From assembly GCF_900113375.1 (NCBI RefSeq), contig NZ_FOPC01000009.1:157049-221048 (forward strand): a stretch of DNA of 64,000 bases, written 5' to 3'. The stretch is from Algoriphagus hitonicola. Its GTDB lineage: Bacteria > Bacteroidota > Bacteroidia > Cytophagales > Cyclobacteriaceae. Below are positions 7,221 through 17,518 of this stretch, in pieces. Below the pieces are notes generated by a model. That model did not search any database, had not been told where the DNA came from, and saw only the letters and a list, made by a program, of their open reading frames with translations. A program made the position numbers and the translations under genes. Positions within the stretch are counted from its first letter, which is position 1; each line of letters opens with the position of its first letter.

Positions 7221-8781
7221 AATTTGTGGATTCTTCTTTCTCTGGGTTGTAATTAATTGTTTCTAAAATATTAAGCATCTTTTCGGTAGCCTTCATGGCC
7301 GCGATGGTTTGGTCCGCATCTAACCCCTTGGTCTTAAATAGTTTCCCAAATTCCCATGTGATCACGGTCTCTACAAAGGCATCTGTTTTCCCACCCGGAG
7401 GGATTGAAACATGGTAATCCGTCAACCTAGGCAGCTCTTTCCCAATTGACTTATAAATCTTCTTCAATGCCCGCATAAAGGAATCGTATTGTCCGTCTCC
7501 TGTGGCACTTGCATCATAAAATTTCCCGTGAATATTCATCCGAAGCTGAACGGTAGGCTTCAGTCCCTTCGAATGAGTCATATGATATCCCTCGATGCTG
7601 ATATTTCTGGTGATGGAGTTATTCTGTAATACATCGGAAATGATGTAAGGCAAATCTTCCGTCGTGACTCGCTCCTTTTTATCTCCAAGTTCTATGATTC
7701 GTTGTGTCACTCGGGCAAGTTCTTCTTTTTCCAAAGAAATCCCCAATTCCTCCAAATTCTTCAGAATATTGGCTTTACCGGAGGTTTTCCCCAGCGCGTA
7801 CTTCCGTTGACGACCAAATCGCTCCGGAAGCAAATCATTAAAATAGAGATTTTTTTTATTATCTCCGTCCGCATGGATCCCGGCAGTTTGGGTAAAGACA
7901 TTTTCTCCGACCACCGGTTTATTTGCAGGAATATGATGTCCGGAAAATTGCTCAACCAATTTGGATACACGGAAAATCTTGTGCTCCTGCACTCCTATCT
8001 GAAAACCTGTAAAATCCTTTACGACCGCTATCACGGACTCCAAAGGAGCATTCCCAGCACGTTCACCGAGACCATTGATCGTCGTATGGATCCCGGAGGC
8101 CCCATGAAGGATAGCCTCCATCACATTGGCCACCGACAAATCGTAATCGTTGTGCGCATGAAAGTCGAAATGGACATCGGGGAATTTCCCAACCAACTCA
8201 TCGAAAAAGTGTCTGACCTCATCAGGAGACAAAAGTCCCAAGGTATCTGGCAACATGATTCGTTTGATGGGCTGAGAACTTAGAAATTCGATCAAGTTGA
8301 GGGTATATTCCTTCGAATTACGCATCCCATTGGACCAGTCTTCCAAATAGACGTTGACTTCTATTCCTTTTTCTTTCGCCAATTGGATGCTTTTGGCGAT
8401 TTCGGCAAAGTGCTGTTCAGGAGTTTTTTTGAGCTGATGGGTGAGGTGATTCAATGAACCCTTCGTCAAAAGATTCATGACTCGCGCTCCTGCCTGTAAA
8501 ATCCAATCTATTGAGGCAGGTGTATCGACAAAACCCAAGACCTCCACCCGGTCTAGGTAACCTTTCTGTTCGGCCCAGTGGGTGATTTTTTGAACCCCTT
8601 CTAATTCTCCCGAAGAAACGCGGGCGGATGCCACTTCGATCCGGTCTACTTTGAGTTCATCAAGGAGTAATTTAGCAATCTGGAGCTTTTCCGAAGGCAA
8701 AAAGGAAACCCCCGAGGTCTGTTCTCCATCCCTCAATGTGGTATCCATGATTTCTATTTTCCTATTCGCCTCCATTTTCAA
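7189..8781 (-). CDS. DRE-TIM acyltransferase: second isopropylmalate/citramalate synthase-like enzyme
   Basis: 530 aa. N-terminal TIM barrel with [15 protein letters not shown] and the metal-binding HAHND, then ERAGNAPLE; the C-terminal third is a LeuA-type regulatory domain ([20 protein letters not shown]). It is clearly paralogous to leuA in the same operon (10875-12383) but diverged. Such paralogues act as 2-isopropylmalate synthase, homocitrate synthase or (R)-citramalate synthase. Beside leuBCD and ilv genes, citramalate synthase (threonine-independent isoleucine synthesis) is an attractive but unproven reading. Three nt separate it from leuD. Start ATG 8781 or 8775. Confidence 0.8.
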   Translation of the reverse strand: MKMEANRKIEIMDTTLRDGEQTSGVSFLPSEKLQIAKLLLDELKVDRIEVASARVSSGELEGVQKITHWAEQKGYLDRVEVLGFVDTPASIDWILQAGARVMNLLTKGSLNHLTHQLKKTPEQHFAEIAKSIQLAKEKGIEVNVYLEDWSNGMRNSKEYTLNLIEFLSSQPIKRIMLPDTLGLLSPDEVRHFFDELVGKFPDVHFDFHAHNDYDLSVANVMEAILHGASGIHTTINGLGERAGNAPLESVIAVVKDFTGFQIGVQEHKIFRVSKLVEQFSGHHIPANKPVVGENVFTQTAGIHADGDNKKNLYFNDLLPERFGRQRKYALGKTSGKANILKNLEELGISLEKEELARVTQRIIELGDKKERVTTEDLPYIISDVLQNNSITRNISIEGYHMTHSKGLKPTVQLRMNIHGKFYDASATGDGQYDSFMRALKKIYKSIGKELPRLTDYHVSIPPGGKTDAFVETVITWEFGKLFKTKGLDADQTIAAMKATEKMLNILETINYNPEKEESTNYGNEYRVIAG

Positions 8782-8783
8782 TC

Positions 8784-9374
8784 TTATTTGGACGCTTCAA
8801 AAGCGTCAATTTCAGCTGACATATTCAACAAGTAGTCGATATCGTCGAAACCGTTTTGCATATTGTCTTTTTTGTACTCATTGATGTCAAAAGGTTCAGA
8901 TTCTCCCGTTGCGAGGAGTTTGATCTTTTGCTCGGGTAGGTTCACTTCGATTTCGGTCGAAGGATTTGCTTCGATTGCATCGAAAAGTTTTTCCGCAAAT
9001 CCCGGTGAAACAGTCACCGGAAGTACACCGATATTCAGGCAGTTATTTTTGAAGATATCTGCGAAAAAACTGGAGACCACACAGCGGAATCCATAATCAT
9101 AAATTGCCCAGACGGCATGCTCGCGACTGGAACCTGAGCCAAAGTTTTTTCCTGCTACCAAGATTTTTCCACTGTAAGTTGGATCATTGAGCACAAAATC
9201 CTTTTTCGGGTTGCCTTCTACATCATAGCGCCAGTCTCGGAATAGATTATCCCCAAAACCTTCTCGCTCCGTTGCTTTCAAAAAGCGCGCAGGGATGATT
9301 TGGTCCGTATCGACGTTTTCTGCGGGTAAAGGAACCGCTGTACTTTTCAGTACTGTAAATTTATCGTAAGCCAT
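8784..9374 (-). CDS. leuD: 3-isopropylmalate dehydratase small subunit
   Basis: 196 aa, normal length. The aconitase swivel domain is recognised by VDTDQIIPARFLK near residue 22 and GSGSSREHAVWAIYDYGF near residue 80. With LeuC it isomerises 2-isopropylmalate to 3-isopropylmalate. An 88-nt gap separates it from leuC, the largest within the operon. Confidence 0.95.
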   Translation of the reverse strand: MAYDKFTVLKSTAVPLPAENVDTDQIIPARFLKATEREGFGDNLFRDWRYDVEGNPKKDFVLNDPTYSGKILVAGKNFGSGSSREHAVWAIYDYGFRCVVSSFFADIFKNNCLNIGVLPVTVSPGFAEKLFDAIEANPSTEIEVNLPEQKIKLLATGESEPFDINEYKKDNMQNGFDDIDYLLNMSAEIDAFEASK

Positions 9375-9462
9375 TTTTTTCGAATTGAAAGATTGGAAAA
9401 TTGGAAGTCATGATATGAAAATTTTACATTTTGAAAATTTCAGGCTTCTGACTTCAAACCTC

Positions 9463-10869
9463 TTAATTATTAAATACTTCTCGAGGATCTGTGATTCGGC
9501 CAGTGACGGCAACTGCCGCTACGGTAAGTGGCGAGGCAAGCATCGTACGAGCACCAGGACCTTGACGGCCTTCGAAATTTCTGTTGGAGGTCGAAACGGC
9601 ATACTTTCCAGCAGGAATTTTATCATCATTCATGGCCAGACAAGCTGAGCAGCCGGGCTGGCGTAATTCAAATCCAGCCTCCTCGAGAATTTTCACCAAT
9701 CCTTCTTCATGGGCCATTTTTTCTACTTCTCTGGATCCAGGCACAATCCAAGCCGTAATATTATCGGCTTTCCTTCGTCCTTTGACAAACTGAGCCACGG
9801 ATCGGATATCCTCGATTCTTCCATTGGTACAGGATCCTACGAAAACATAATCCACCAATTTTCCTTTAACTGCTTCACCAGGCTGAAAACCCATATAATC
9901 CAGGGATTTTAGGTAAGATTTTTTATTTGATCCTTCCATTCCATCTAAACTGGGAATTGTGCCTTTTACTTTGATGCCCATTCCCGGATTGGTACCATAG
10001 GTGATCATCGGCTCAATATCTGCTGCGTCATAGGTGTACTCTTTGTCGAAAACTGCCCCTTGATCGGTTTGAAGTGAGTTCCAATATTCCACCGCTTGAT
10101 CCCAGGCTTCCCCTTTTGGAGAATATCGCTTCCCTTTTAGGTAATTATAAGTGGTTTCATCAGGTGCGATAAATCCTCCTCTTGCTCCCATTTCAATGGA
10201 CATATTACAAATCGTCATCCGTGCCTCCATAGAAAGATTTCTGATGGCAGATCCCGCATATTCTACAAAATAGCCCGTAGCTCCCGCAGCGGAAATTTTC
10301 GAAATGATATAAAGAATAATGTCTTTCGAGGTCACCCCATTTCCCAATTCTCCATCTACAGAAATCCGCATCTTTTTGGGTTTGGACTGCATGATGCACT
10401 GGGTGGCCAAAACCATTTCGACTTCGGATGTACCGATTCCAAAAGCAATCGCTCCGAACGCCCCATGAGTGGAGGTGTGAGAATCTCCACAGACAATAGT
10501 CATCCCAGGCTGGGTGACCCCGAGTTCCGGTCCAATCACATGGACGATTCCGTGATGAGCCGAACCCAAATCATGGAGTTCGATTCCATATCTTTTACAA
10601 TTCTCCCGAAGTCGCTCCACTTGCATTCGAGAAAGTTTATCCTTGATCGTTTGATCTTGTGCCACGGTGGGCACGTTATGGTCTGGAGTGGCAATGGTCC
10701 GCTCTGGATATTTCACACCGATTCCCCGCTTTTCCAAGTTTAGGAAGGCGACAGGAGAGGTCACTTCATGAATAAAATGTTTATCGATGAAGAACACGTC
10801 TGGACCCTGAGAGACCGATTTAACCACGTGTGCATCCCAAACTTTATCAAATAATGTTTTCTTTTCCAT
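9463..10869 (-). CDS. leuC: 3-isopropylmalate dehydratase large subunit
   Basis: 468 aa. Aconitase-type enzyme with a 4Fe-4S cluster; the ligand cysteines sit in [14 protein letters not shown] (about residue 348) and [11 protein letters not shown] (about 408-411). [25 protein letters not shown] is the classic substrate/cluster box. Works with LeuD in leucine synthesis; five nt after leuA. Confidence 0.96.
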   Translation of the reverse strand: MEKKTLFDKVWDAHVVKSVSQGPDVFFIDKHFIHEVTSPVAFLNLEKRGIGVKYPERTIATPDHNVPTVAQDQTIKDKLSRMQVERLRENCKRYGIELHDLGSAHHGIVHVIGPELGVTQPGMTIVCGDSHTSTHGAFGAIAFGIGTSEVEMVLATQCIMQSKPKKMRISVDGELGNGVTSKDIILYIISKISAAGATGYFVEYAGSAIRNLSMEARMTICNMSIEMGARGGFIAPDETTYNYLKGKRYSPKGEAWDQAVEYWNSLQTDQGAVFDKEYTYDAADIEPMITYGTNPGMGIKVKGTIPSLDGMEGSNKKSYLKSLDYMGFQPGEAVKGKLVDYVFVGSCTNGRIEDIRSVAQFVKGRRKADNITAWIVPGSREVEKMAHEEGLVKILEEAGFELRQPGCSACLAMNDDKIPAGKYAVSTSNRNFEGRQGPGARTMLASPLTVAAVAVTGRITDPREVFNN

Positions 10870-10874
10870 AGTAA

Positions 10875-12383
10875 TTAAGCAGTCGCATATTCCTTGACCG
10901 GTATTTTATTTAATGCATCGACAAAGGCAAAAGCCGATGCCAATACGATATCCTCGTGAGAAGCGAAGCCATAGTAAGGCTTGTCTGATTTGATGACTCG
11001 CATGTGAACTTTTGCCACGTCATTGGAGCCATGAGTCATCGCCTGAATCAGAAATTCTTCCAGATCAACTTGAGGCTGAACGAGGACTTCGATAGCTTTC
11101 AACACCGCATCCACTGGACCCACACCGGTCTGAGTAGCTTTGAAGCTTTCGTTTCCGATTTTGAGCTGTACCGTAGAAGTGATTTCACCATTGGAGGAAT
11201 AAGTCACCTTTTCTAATTCGATAAAATTGGATTCGTCCAGGTATTTCCCCACCAATTCCAAGAGATCTTTTCTTCCGATATCTCGCTTAGAATCTGCCAA
11301 AATCAAAAACTCCTCATAAACTTTGCGAAGCTCTTCCCCCTCCAATTCTACACCCAAGGCATCTAAGTGATGTTTCAAAGCGGCTCTTCCCGATCTAGCA
11401 GTCAAAACGATAGATGACTCCTCCACTCCTACTTCTTTGGGATCAATGATTTCATAGTTTTCCCGATGTTTCAACACCCCATCCTGATGAATTCCAGAGG
11501 AATGCGCAAAAGCATTTCTACCCACGATTGCCTTGTTGGGCTGTACGGGCATATTCATCAGCTTAGACACCAATCGACTGGTTTTGTAGATTTTTGGCGT
11601 ATCAATGGATGTATGAACCGGAATGGATTTATGACATTTTATAGCCATGACCACTTCCTCCATGGAGGTATTTCCAGCACGCTCACCGATTCCGTTGATC
11701 GTTACCTCTACCTGACGGGCGCCATGCTGCACACCGGCTACGGTATTGGCAGTGGCCATCCCCAGATCATTGTGACAATGCGTAGCAATAATCGCTTTAT
11801 CAATATTGGACACGCGATTTTTTAGATCGGCGATAATTCCACCATACTGCTCGGGAAGGCAATAACCTGTGGTATCGGGAATATTTACCACTGTCGCACC
11901 GGCCTTGATCACTTCTTCGATAATTCTACAAAGAAAATCAGGTTCCGATCGACCAGCATCCTCGGCATAAAACTCCACATCCTCTACAAATTGCTTGGCA
12001 AACTTCACCGCCGCTACTCCTCTTCGGATAATTTCCTCAGGAGTAGATCTTAATTTGTACTGAATATGATAGGGAGATACCCCGATTCCCGTATGAATAC
12101 GGCCTTTTTTGGCAAATTTGAGTGCTTGGGCAGCGACTTCGATATCCTTTTCTACCGCTCTGGAGAGCGCGCAAATGATGGGATTGGAAACTGCTTTCGA
12201 AATTTCAACTACTGAGTTAAAATCACCTGGGCTGGAAATGGGAAATCCTGCTTCGATTATATCCACTCCGAGATCTTCCAGCGCTTTAGCTACTATGATT
12301 TTCTCCTGGGTGTTTAACTGACATCCCGGCACCTGCTCCCCATCTCTAAGGGTCGTATCAAATATCCACAGCTTGTCACTCAT
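10875..12383 (-). CDS. leuA: 2-isopropylmalate synthase
   Basis: 502 aa. Condenses acetyl-CoA with 2-oxoisovalerate, the committed step of leucine synthesis. The barrel has [16 protein letters not shown] at the N-terminus, [18 protein letters not shown] with metal-binding histidines, and [15 protein letters not shown]; the C-terminal allosteric domain (about residue 390 on) usually mediates leucine feedback. It matches bacterial LeuA better than the operon's other DRE-TIM gene. Confidence 0.95.
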   Translation of the reverse strand: MSDKLWIFDTTLRDGEQVPGCQLNTQEKIIVAKALEDLGVDIIEAGFPISSPGDFNSVVEISKAVSNPIICALSRAVEKDIEVAAQALKFAKKGRIHTGIGVSPYHIQYKLRSTPEEIIRRGVAAVKFAKQFVEDVEFYAEDAGRSEPDFLCRIIEEVIKAGATVVNIPDTTGYCLPEQYGGIIADLKNRVSNIDKAIIATHCHNDLGMATANTVAGVQHGARQVEVTINGIGERAGNTSMEEVVMAIKCHKSIPVHTSIDTPKIYKTSRLVSKLMNMPVQPNKAIVGRNAFAHSSGIHQDGVLKHRENYEIIDPKEVGVEESSIVLTARSGRAALKHHLDALGVELEGEELRKVYEEFLILADSKRDIGRKDLLELVGKYLDESNFIELEKVTYSSNGEITSTVQLKIGNESFKATQTGVGPVDAVLKAIEVLVQPQVDLEEFLIQAMTHGSNDVAKVHMRVIKSDKPYYGFASHEDIVLASAFAFVDALNKIPVKEYATA

Positions 12384-12404
12384 ATTTTTAGGGGTTTTGG
12401 GTTT

Positions 12405-13448
12405 TTAATTATTTTCTGGTCTCAACTGACGGACGACCGCTCCGGCCTGCCACATTTCAGATTCTCTGAGCTCTTTTAATTCCGCCTCAAGTTTCACTCT
12501 GTAATCAGATTTAGAATTGGAATCGATCGATTTCTGGGCCTCTTTACCTGTTTTTACGGATTCGTAAAGTTCTTCGAAAACCGGTTTGGTTGCGTCACGG
12601 AAAGGCTTCCACCAATCCAAAGCACCTCGCTGTGCTGTCGTTGAGCAGTTAGCATACATCCAATCCATTCCATTCTCGGCTACCAAAGGCATCAAAGATT
12701 GGGTCAATTCCTCCACTGTCTCGTTGAAGGCTTCCGATGGGGTATGTCCATTTGCTCTCAATACCTCATATTGCGCAGCAAAAATCCCCTGGATGGCTCC
12801 CATGAGCGTACCTCGCTCCCCTGTCAAATCAGAGGTCACTTCCCGGTAAAAATCAGTCTCAAAGAGATAGCCGGATCCCACTCCGATTCCCAAAGCGACT
12901 ACACGGTCTTTCGCTTTGCCCGTGGCATCCTGATAAATTGCAAAGGAAGAGTTTAAGCCCCTGCCTTCGACAAACATCCGTCTCAAAGATGTTCCTGAGC
13001 CTTTTGGTGCAACCAAAATTACATCCACATCCGCAGGAGGAACGATTCCGGTTTTATCCTTGTAGGTCACTCCGAATCCATGGGAAAAATAGAGTGCTTT
13101 TCCTGGAGAAAGGTGTTTTTTTACCGTAGGCCAAAGGGCAATCTGACCCGCGTCAGAAAGCAAAAACTGAAGAATAGTTCCGCGCTCGCAGGCTTCTTCC
13201 AATTCAAACAAAGTCTCACCAGGAACCCAGCCGTCTGCAACGGCTTTGTCCCAGGTTTTTGATCCTTTTCGCTGTCCAACGATGACATTAAAGCCATTAT
13301 CTTTTAGGTTCAAAGCCTGTCCAGGTCCCTGAACACCGTAACCCAGCACTGCGATCACTTCATCTTTTAGTACATCTTTGGCTTTTTCCAGCGGAAATTC
13401 CTCACGGGTCACCACATTTTCTTCAACGTTGCCGAATTTTAATTTCAT
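12405..13448 (-). CDS. ilvC: Ketol-acid reductoisomerase, fungal/mitochondrial-like class I type
   Basis: 347 aa. Converts acetolactate or acetohydroxybutyrate to the dihydroxyacid with NADPH and Mg2+. The Rossmann loop VLGYGVQGPGQALNLKDNG is at about residues 34-52. Later segments (LYFSHGFGVTYKDKTG, DVILVAPKGSGTSLR, SEAFNETVEELTQSL, CSTTAQRGALDWW) resemble the fungal mitochondrial enzyme (Ilv5) more than the typical short bacterial form; this is from memory, not an alignment. Lies 41 nt after ilvN and 21 nt before leuA. Confidence 0.93.
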   Translation of the reverse strand: MKLKFGNVEENVVTREEFPLEKAKDVLKDEVIAVLGYGVQGPGQALNLKDNGFNVIVGQRKGSKTWDKAVADGWVPGETLFELEEACERGTILQFLLSDAGQIALWPTVKKHLSPGKALYFSHGFGVTYKDKTGIVPPADVDVILVAPKGSGTSLRRMFVEGRGLNSSFAIYQDATGKAKDRVVALGIGVGSGYLFETDFYREVTSDLTGERGTLMGAIQGIFAAQYEVLRANGHTPSEAFNETVEELTQSLMPLVAENGMDWMYANCSTTAQRGALDWWKPFRDATKPVFEELYESVKTGKEAQKSIDSNSKSDYRVKLEAELKELRESEMWQAGAVVRQLRPENN

Positions 13449-13489
13449 GATTTTCGGATTAATAGATTTATTAGTTTGATTTTTAGATT

Positions 13490-13990
13490 TTATTTCAAAA
13501 GCGAATCGATGGTCAACATCCGTTTCGCCACCGCCACCCTTCCTGACCTGGCAAATTCCAAAAGTCCATAGCCCTTAAGAATCTCCAAGAGTTCCTGCGT
13601 TTGTTCCTTATGTCCGGTGAGCTCCAATACCACAAACTCAGGCTCAGCGGAAATTACTTTGGCATTGTGCTGCCGGATAATTTTTTCCAAACCTGCTTCC
13701 AGTCTGGCCACTGGGATTTTGTATAAAGCCAATTCTTGATAAACCACCGCACTATCCTCGTGATAAAATGCCTTGATCACATCGATGATTTTTTCGATTT
13801 GATTTACAAGCTGAATGACCGTATCCTCGCTGGCTGCTACTTCGATGGTAACCCGATGAATACCTTCCAATCTACTTTCAGAAGCAGTCAAGGCGTCAAT
13901 ATTAATTCCACGTCTCGTGAAAATGATCGTGATCCTATTGAGGATTCCGATGAAGTTTTCGGTAATGACAAAAATGGTATAGCGTTTCAT
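13490..13990 (-). CDS. ilvN: Acetolactate synthase small (regulatory) subunit
   Basis: 166 aa. N-terminal ACT domain with the IlvN/IlvH pattern (YTIFVITENFIGILNRITIIFTRRGINIDALTASES) and a C-terminal domain ending VAVAKRMLTID. It binds valine and controls the catalytic subunit. It follows the large-subunit gene by 12 nt. Confidence 0.94.
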   Translation of the reverse strand: MKRYTIFVITENFIGILNRITIIFTRRGINIDALTASESRLEGIHRVTIEVAASEDTVIQLVNQIEKIIDVIKAFYHEDSAVVYQELALYKIPVARLEAGLEKIIRQHNAKVISAEPEFVVLELTGHKEQTQELLEILKGYGLLEFARSGRVAVAKRMLTIDSLLK

Positions 13991-14002
13991 ATTTGGGAAT
14001 TT

Positions 14003-15697
14003 TTAGGAGAGTCTTACTTCCTCTACTGAACAACCGGTAGCGATCATCGGGAATACATTGTCCTCTTTCTCTACGACTACTTCCAAAAAGAACGGTCCGT
14101 CGTGAATCAGCATATCTTCTATCGCCTCAGTTAAGTCTGTCCTTTCCGTTACCTTTTGGGATCTAATATTATAAGCGTCAGCGATTTTTACGAAGTCAGG
14201 ATTGTCCAATTCTGTAAAGGAATAGCGCCGATCGAAAAACATCTGTTGCCACTGCCTTACCATCCCCAGAAAATTATTATTTAACAGAACGATTTTAACT
14301 GGAGCCTTGGTCTGCATAATCGTACCCAGTTCCTGAATAGTCATTTGAATGCCTCCGTCTCCGACTACACAGATGACTTGTCTTGAGTAATCGTAAAGCT
14401 GCGCTCCTAAAGCCGCCGGCAATGCAAAACCCATCGTTCCCAATCCCCCTGAAGTCACTTGAGTCCTGGTTTTTTTGTAGTTAAAATATCGCCAGGCGAT
14501 CATCTGATGCTGACCCACATCTGTGACCAGCACCGCATCGTCAGCTTTGTATTGATTGATCTGATTGATGACTTCTCCCATTGTCAATCCTGTCTTGGTG
14601 GGCGTAATATCATGCTGCATGACCGCCTCTTTTTCCATTTTCTCCAGTTCCTTAAACTTGCCCATCCAGCCTTCATGTGTTTTTTTATCAACCGCCTCGG
14701 TCAGCAGACTGAGGCTTTCCTTACAATCACCGTGAATGGCAACTTCTGCTTTGACATTTTTATTGATTTCGGCCGCATCCAATTCGAGGTGGATCACCTT
14801 GGCCTGCTTAGCGTATCGTTTCAAATCGCCCGTTACTCTGTCGTCGAAACGCATGCCTACCGCAATCAACACATCGCATTGATTGGTCAGAAGATTCGGC
14901 GCATAATTTCCATGCATTCCGAGCTTCCCGACAAAATTTGGATGGTCCTCTGAAAGCGCTCCAGAGCCCAATAGTGTACAAGCCGCCGGGATTCCCGATT
15001 TGTCCAAGAAAAACTTTAATTCCGTTTCTGCTTTTCCCAGCGTGATGCCCTGCCCAAAAAGCAAATAAGGTCGCTCGGCTTCATTGATCAACTTAGCAGC
15101 TTGGGAAACTACAGCTTGATCAATAACCTGGTGAGTTTTATAGGATCTAAAGCCCAAACAAGGAACGTAGTTAAATGACCCGAAATCAACTTGGGCATTT
15201 TTGGTAATGTCAATCAAAACCGGTCCCGGTCTTCCCGAACGAGCGATATAAAATCCTTTGGCAATGGCCGGAGCAATTTCCTCTACCGTACGGACTTGAA
15301 TATTCCATTTGGTACCGGGCATGGATATACCGACCACATCCGTTTCCTGAAAAGCATCCGTCCCAAGCAAATGCGCCGCAACCTGACCCGTGATACAAAC
15401 CAAAGGTGTACTGTCAATCTGTGCATCCGCCAGTCCTGTGATCAGATTGGTTGCACCGGGACCGGAAGTTGCCAAGCAAACGCCCACTTTTCCCGAGACT
15501 CGGGCATACCCTTGAGCCGCATGAATAGCTCCCTGTTCATGACGGGTAAGCACATGTTTGATCTGCTCATGATAATCATACAATGCATCATACACCGGCA
15601 TAATCGCACCTCCGGGGTATCCAAAAATAATCTCCGCTTGCTCGGCTATAAGCGACCGAACTACTATATCGGCTCCTCTGATCATTGAATCCTTCAT
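14003..15697 (-). CDS. ilvB: Acetolactate synthase large subunit
   Basis: 564 aa. Thiamin-diphosphate enzyme that makes 2-acetolactate or 2-aceto-2-hydroxybutyrate. The catalytic Glu lies in the N-terminal FGYPGGAIMPVYDAL...HEQGAIHAAQGYARV region; the ThDP/Mg site is seen as GDGGIQMTIQELGTIMQ...NNNFLGMVRQWQ; an FAD-type middle domain is present. Five nt downstream of ilvD. Confidence 0.96.
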   Translation of the reverse strand: MKDSMIRGADIVVRSLIAEQAEIIFGYPGGAIMPVYDALYDYHEQIKHVLTRHEQGAIHAAQGYARVSGKVGVCLATSGPGATNLITGLADAQIDSTPLVCITGQVAAHLLGTDAFQETDVVGISMPGTKWNIQVRTVEEIAPAIAKGFYIARSGRPGPVLIDITKNAQVDFGSFNYVPCLGFRSYKTHQVIDQAVVSQAAKLINEAERPYLLFGQGITLGKAETELKFFLDKSGIPAACTLLGSGALSEDHPNFVGKLGMHGNYAPNLLTNQCDVLIAVGMRFDDRVTGDLKRYAKQAKVIHLELDAAEINKNVKAEVAIHGDCKESLSLLTEAVDKKTHEGWMGKFKELEKMEKEAVMQHDITPTKTGLTMGEVINQINQYKADDAVLVTDVGQHQMIAWRYFNYKKTRTQVTSGGLGTMGFALPAALGAQLYDYSRQVICVVGDGGIQMTIQELGTIMQTKAPVKIVLLNNNFLGMVRQWQQMFFDRRYSFTELDNPDFVKIADAYNIRSQKVTERTDLTEAIEDMLIHDGPFFLEVVVEKEDNVFPMIATGCSVEEVRLS

Positions 15698-15702
15698 AGG
15701 TT

Positions 15703-17382
15703 TTAAAATTTATCGGTTACACAACCTTCAGACGCAGTAGAAACTAACTGATTATATTTTTTTAAGGTCCCCTGGAGTCCAGAGATCGCCTTTGGGGACC
15801 AGGATTTTTTACGCTTCGCAAACTCTTCCTCACTGACATCCACCGACAGCGATTGAGCATTGGTATCTATGGTGATTTCATCTCCATCTTGAATCAGACC
15901 AATGGGACCACCATTCCAAGCTTCTGGCGTTACATGCCCAACAACAAAGCCATGCGTGCCTCCTGAAAATCGTCCATCCGTAATCAGCGCTACGTCAGCT
16001 CCCAGTCCCGCTCCGATGATCATGGAGGTTGGCTTAAGCATTTCGGGCATTCCCGGAGCACCTTTTGGTCCTACATTGCGAATGACGATGACATCCCCTG
16101 CCTTTACGACATGGTCTCGGATCGCATCATTGGCTTCTTTCTCAGAATCAAAAACCTTGGCAGGGCCGGTAAATAGTCGACCTTCTTTTCCAGTAATTTT
16201 TGCCACTGCTCCTTCCGGAGCCAGATTTCCATTCAGAATGCATAAATGCCCAGTCTCTTTGATCGGAGACTCGATAGGATGAATGACGTTGACTTTGGAG
16301 GGTACGATTGGTGTGACATTTTCAAGATTTTCAGCAAGAGTTTTTCCGGTTACGGTCAAGCAGTCTCCGTGTAAAAAGCCTTTTTCCAAGAAATATTTCA
16401 TAAATGCTGGTAAACCTCCCTGCTCATGCAGATCCTCCATCAGGAATTTACCGGAAGGCTTGAAATCTCCAATCATGGGGGTTGTTGCATTCAGCGCCTT
16501 GAAGTCCTCCAAATTAAAATCCACACCCGCCGTACGGGCTATGGCCAAAATGTGCAGTACCGCATTGGTGCTACCGCCTAGGGCTATCGCAACGCGTACC
16601 GCATTTTCGATGCTTTTTCTAGTGATGATATCGCTCGGCTTGATATCCTTTTCGAGTAAAATTTTAATGTACTTATTGACATCCTTACATTCCTGGATTT
16701 TTTCAGGTGAATTTGCTGGATTGGAGGCAGAGTAAGGCACAGACATCCCCATAGCTTCGATTGCGGATGACATGGTATTTGCCGTGTACATTCCCCCACA
16801 TGCCCCTGCACCCGGGCAGGCATTTCGGATAACGCCATCGTAATCTTCTTCTGAAATCGTCCCTTGGATTTTTTTCCCAAAAGCCTCAAAAGCAGATACA
16901 ATATTGAGTTTCTCGCCTTTGTAATTGCCCGAGGCAATCGTACCGCCATAAACCATAATCGAAGGACGGTCGATGCGAAGCATCCCCATGACCGCCCCGG
17001 GCATATTCTTATCGCATCCGGCCACTGCCACACATGCGTCAAATGAATGTCCTAAAATAAACGACTCGATGGAGTCGGCTATTATCTCCCTAGAAACCAG
17101 CGAATAGCGCATTCCAAGCGTCCCCATCGAAGTACCATCAGAAATCCCAATCGTATTAAAAACCAATCCTGTGAGCTCTTGCTCTTGAGAAGATTCTTTA
17201 ATCAGTGCAGCAAAATCATTGAGATGCATATTGCAGGGATTGCTTTCATAGCCACAGCTCGCGATTCCCACGAATGGCTGCTTCATTTTTTTATCACTCA
17301 GTCCTGTGGCATAAAGCATCGCCTTACCGGCCGGATGCTCAGGATTATCGGATATTTCCCAACTGTATTTCTTTAGGTTCAT
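15703..17382 (-). CDS. ilvD: Dihydroxy-acid dehydratase
   Basis: 559 aa from ATG 17382 ([21 protein letters not shown]). Dehydrates dihydroxyacids to 2-oxo acids for Val/Ile/Leu. Fe-S ligand cysteines appear in [16 protein letters not shown] and [18 protein letters not shown]; the C-terminus has [23 protein letters not shown]. The frame opens 14 codons earlier, but that extension runs through the attenuator terminator. First structural gene of the operon, 13 nt after that terminator's T run. Confidence 0.96.
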   Translation of the reverse strand: MNLKKYSWEISDNPEHPAGKAMLYATGLSDKKMKQPFVGIASCGYESNPCNMHLNDFAALIKESSQEQELTGLVFNTIGISDGTSMGTLGMRYSLVSREIIADSIESFILGHSFDACVAVAGCDKNMPGAVMGMLRIDRPSIMVYGGTIASGNYKGEKLNIVSAFEAFGKKIQGTISEEDYDGVIRNACPGAGACGGMYTANTMSSAIEAMGMSVPYSASNPANSPEKIQECKDVNKYIKILLEKDIKPSDIITRKSIENAVRVAIALGGSTNAVLHILAIARTAGVDFNLEDFKALNATTPMIGDFKPSGKFLMEDLHEQGGLPAFMKYFLEKGFLHGDCLTVTGKTLAENLENVTPIVPSKVNVIHPIESPIKETGHLCILNGNLAPEGAVAKITGKEGRLFTGPAKVFDSEKEANDAIRDHVVKAGDVIVIRNVGPKGAPGMPEMLKPTSMIIGAGLGADVALITDGRFSGGTHGFVVGHVTPEAWNGGPIGLIQDGDEITIDTNAQSLSVDVSEEEFAKRKKSWSPKAISGLQGTLKKYNQLVSTASEGCVTDKF

Positions 17383-17395
17383 AGGTTTTGGGTAT

Positions 17396-17428
17396 AAAAA
17401 AAGTGCCTCAACTGACTGAGGCACTTAG
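17396..17428 (-). terminator. Attenuator terminator (segments 3:4) of the ilv-leu operon
   Basis: On the minus strand AAGTGCCTCA (17426-17417) pairs perfectly with TGAGGCACTT (17410-17401) around a 6-nt loop, followed by seven T (17402-17396). It stands between the leader peptide and ilvD, so it would stop transcription before the structural genes unless segment 3 is captured by segment 2. Confidence 0.92.
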
Positions 17429-17456
17429 GATTTTATTTTATCAGAATAAATAGTCT

Positions 17457-17465
17457 AGTGCCTCA
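17457..17465 (-). promoter_or_regulatory. Antiterminator segment 2 of the ilv attenuator
   Basis: TGAGGCACT, two bases after the leader stop codon, duplicates terminator segment 4 and can pair over 9 bp with segment 3 (AGTGCCTCA). The same stretch runs on into CACTAG (17460-17455), which can pair with CTAGTG inside the leader peptide (17512-17507), giving a protector 1:2 hairpin. Confidence 0.85.
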
Positions 17466-17467
17466 CA

Positions 17468-17518
17468 TTAAATTCTAATGAGAATAATCAAGCTTAGCAA
17501 AAAGACCACTAGGTTCAT
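17468..17518 (-). CDS. ilv-leu operon leader peptide (16 aa)
   Basis: Short ORF MNLVVFLLSLIILIRI. Eleven of sixteen residues are Leu (5), Ile (4) or Val (2), the end products of the operon it precedes; the control codons include tandem CTA GTG GTC, TTG CTA and ATT ATT CTC ATT. The stop is two bases before the antiterminator segment, so a ribosome reaching the stop would mask segment 2 and allow termination, while a ribosome stalled at Leu/Ile/Val codons would free it. Same logic as the enterobacterial ilvGMEDA leader; sequence unrelated. Confidence 0.88.
   Translation of the reverse strand: MNLVVFLLSLIILIRI

Noticed and set aside
7702..8283. 193-aa plus-strand open frame antisense to the second synthase
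   Set aside because: Shadow of a conserved TIM-barrel gene; low-complexity, no motif.
9375..9462. Hidden gene or regulator in the leuD-leuC gap
   Set aside because: Only 88 A/T-rich bases with imperfect AAAATTT repeats; no ORF or clear stem with a T run.
14459..15688. Plus-strand open frames of 164-165 aa antisense to ilvB
   Set aside because: Shadow frames of a conserved gene; no upstream promoter or recognisable protein.
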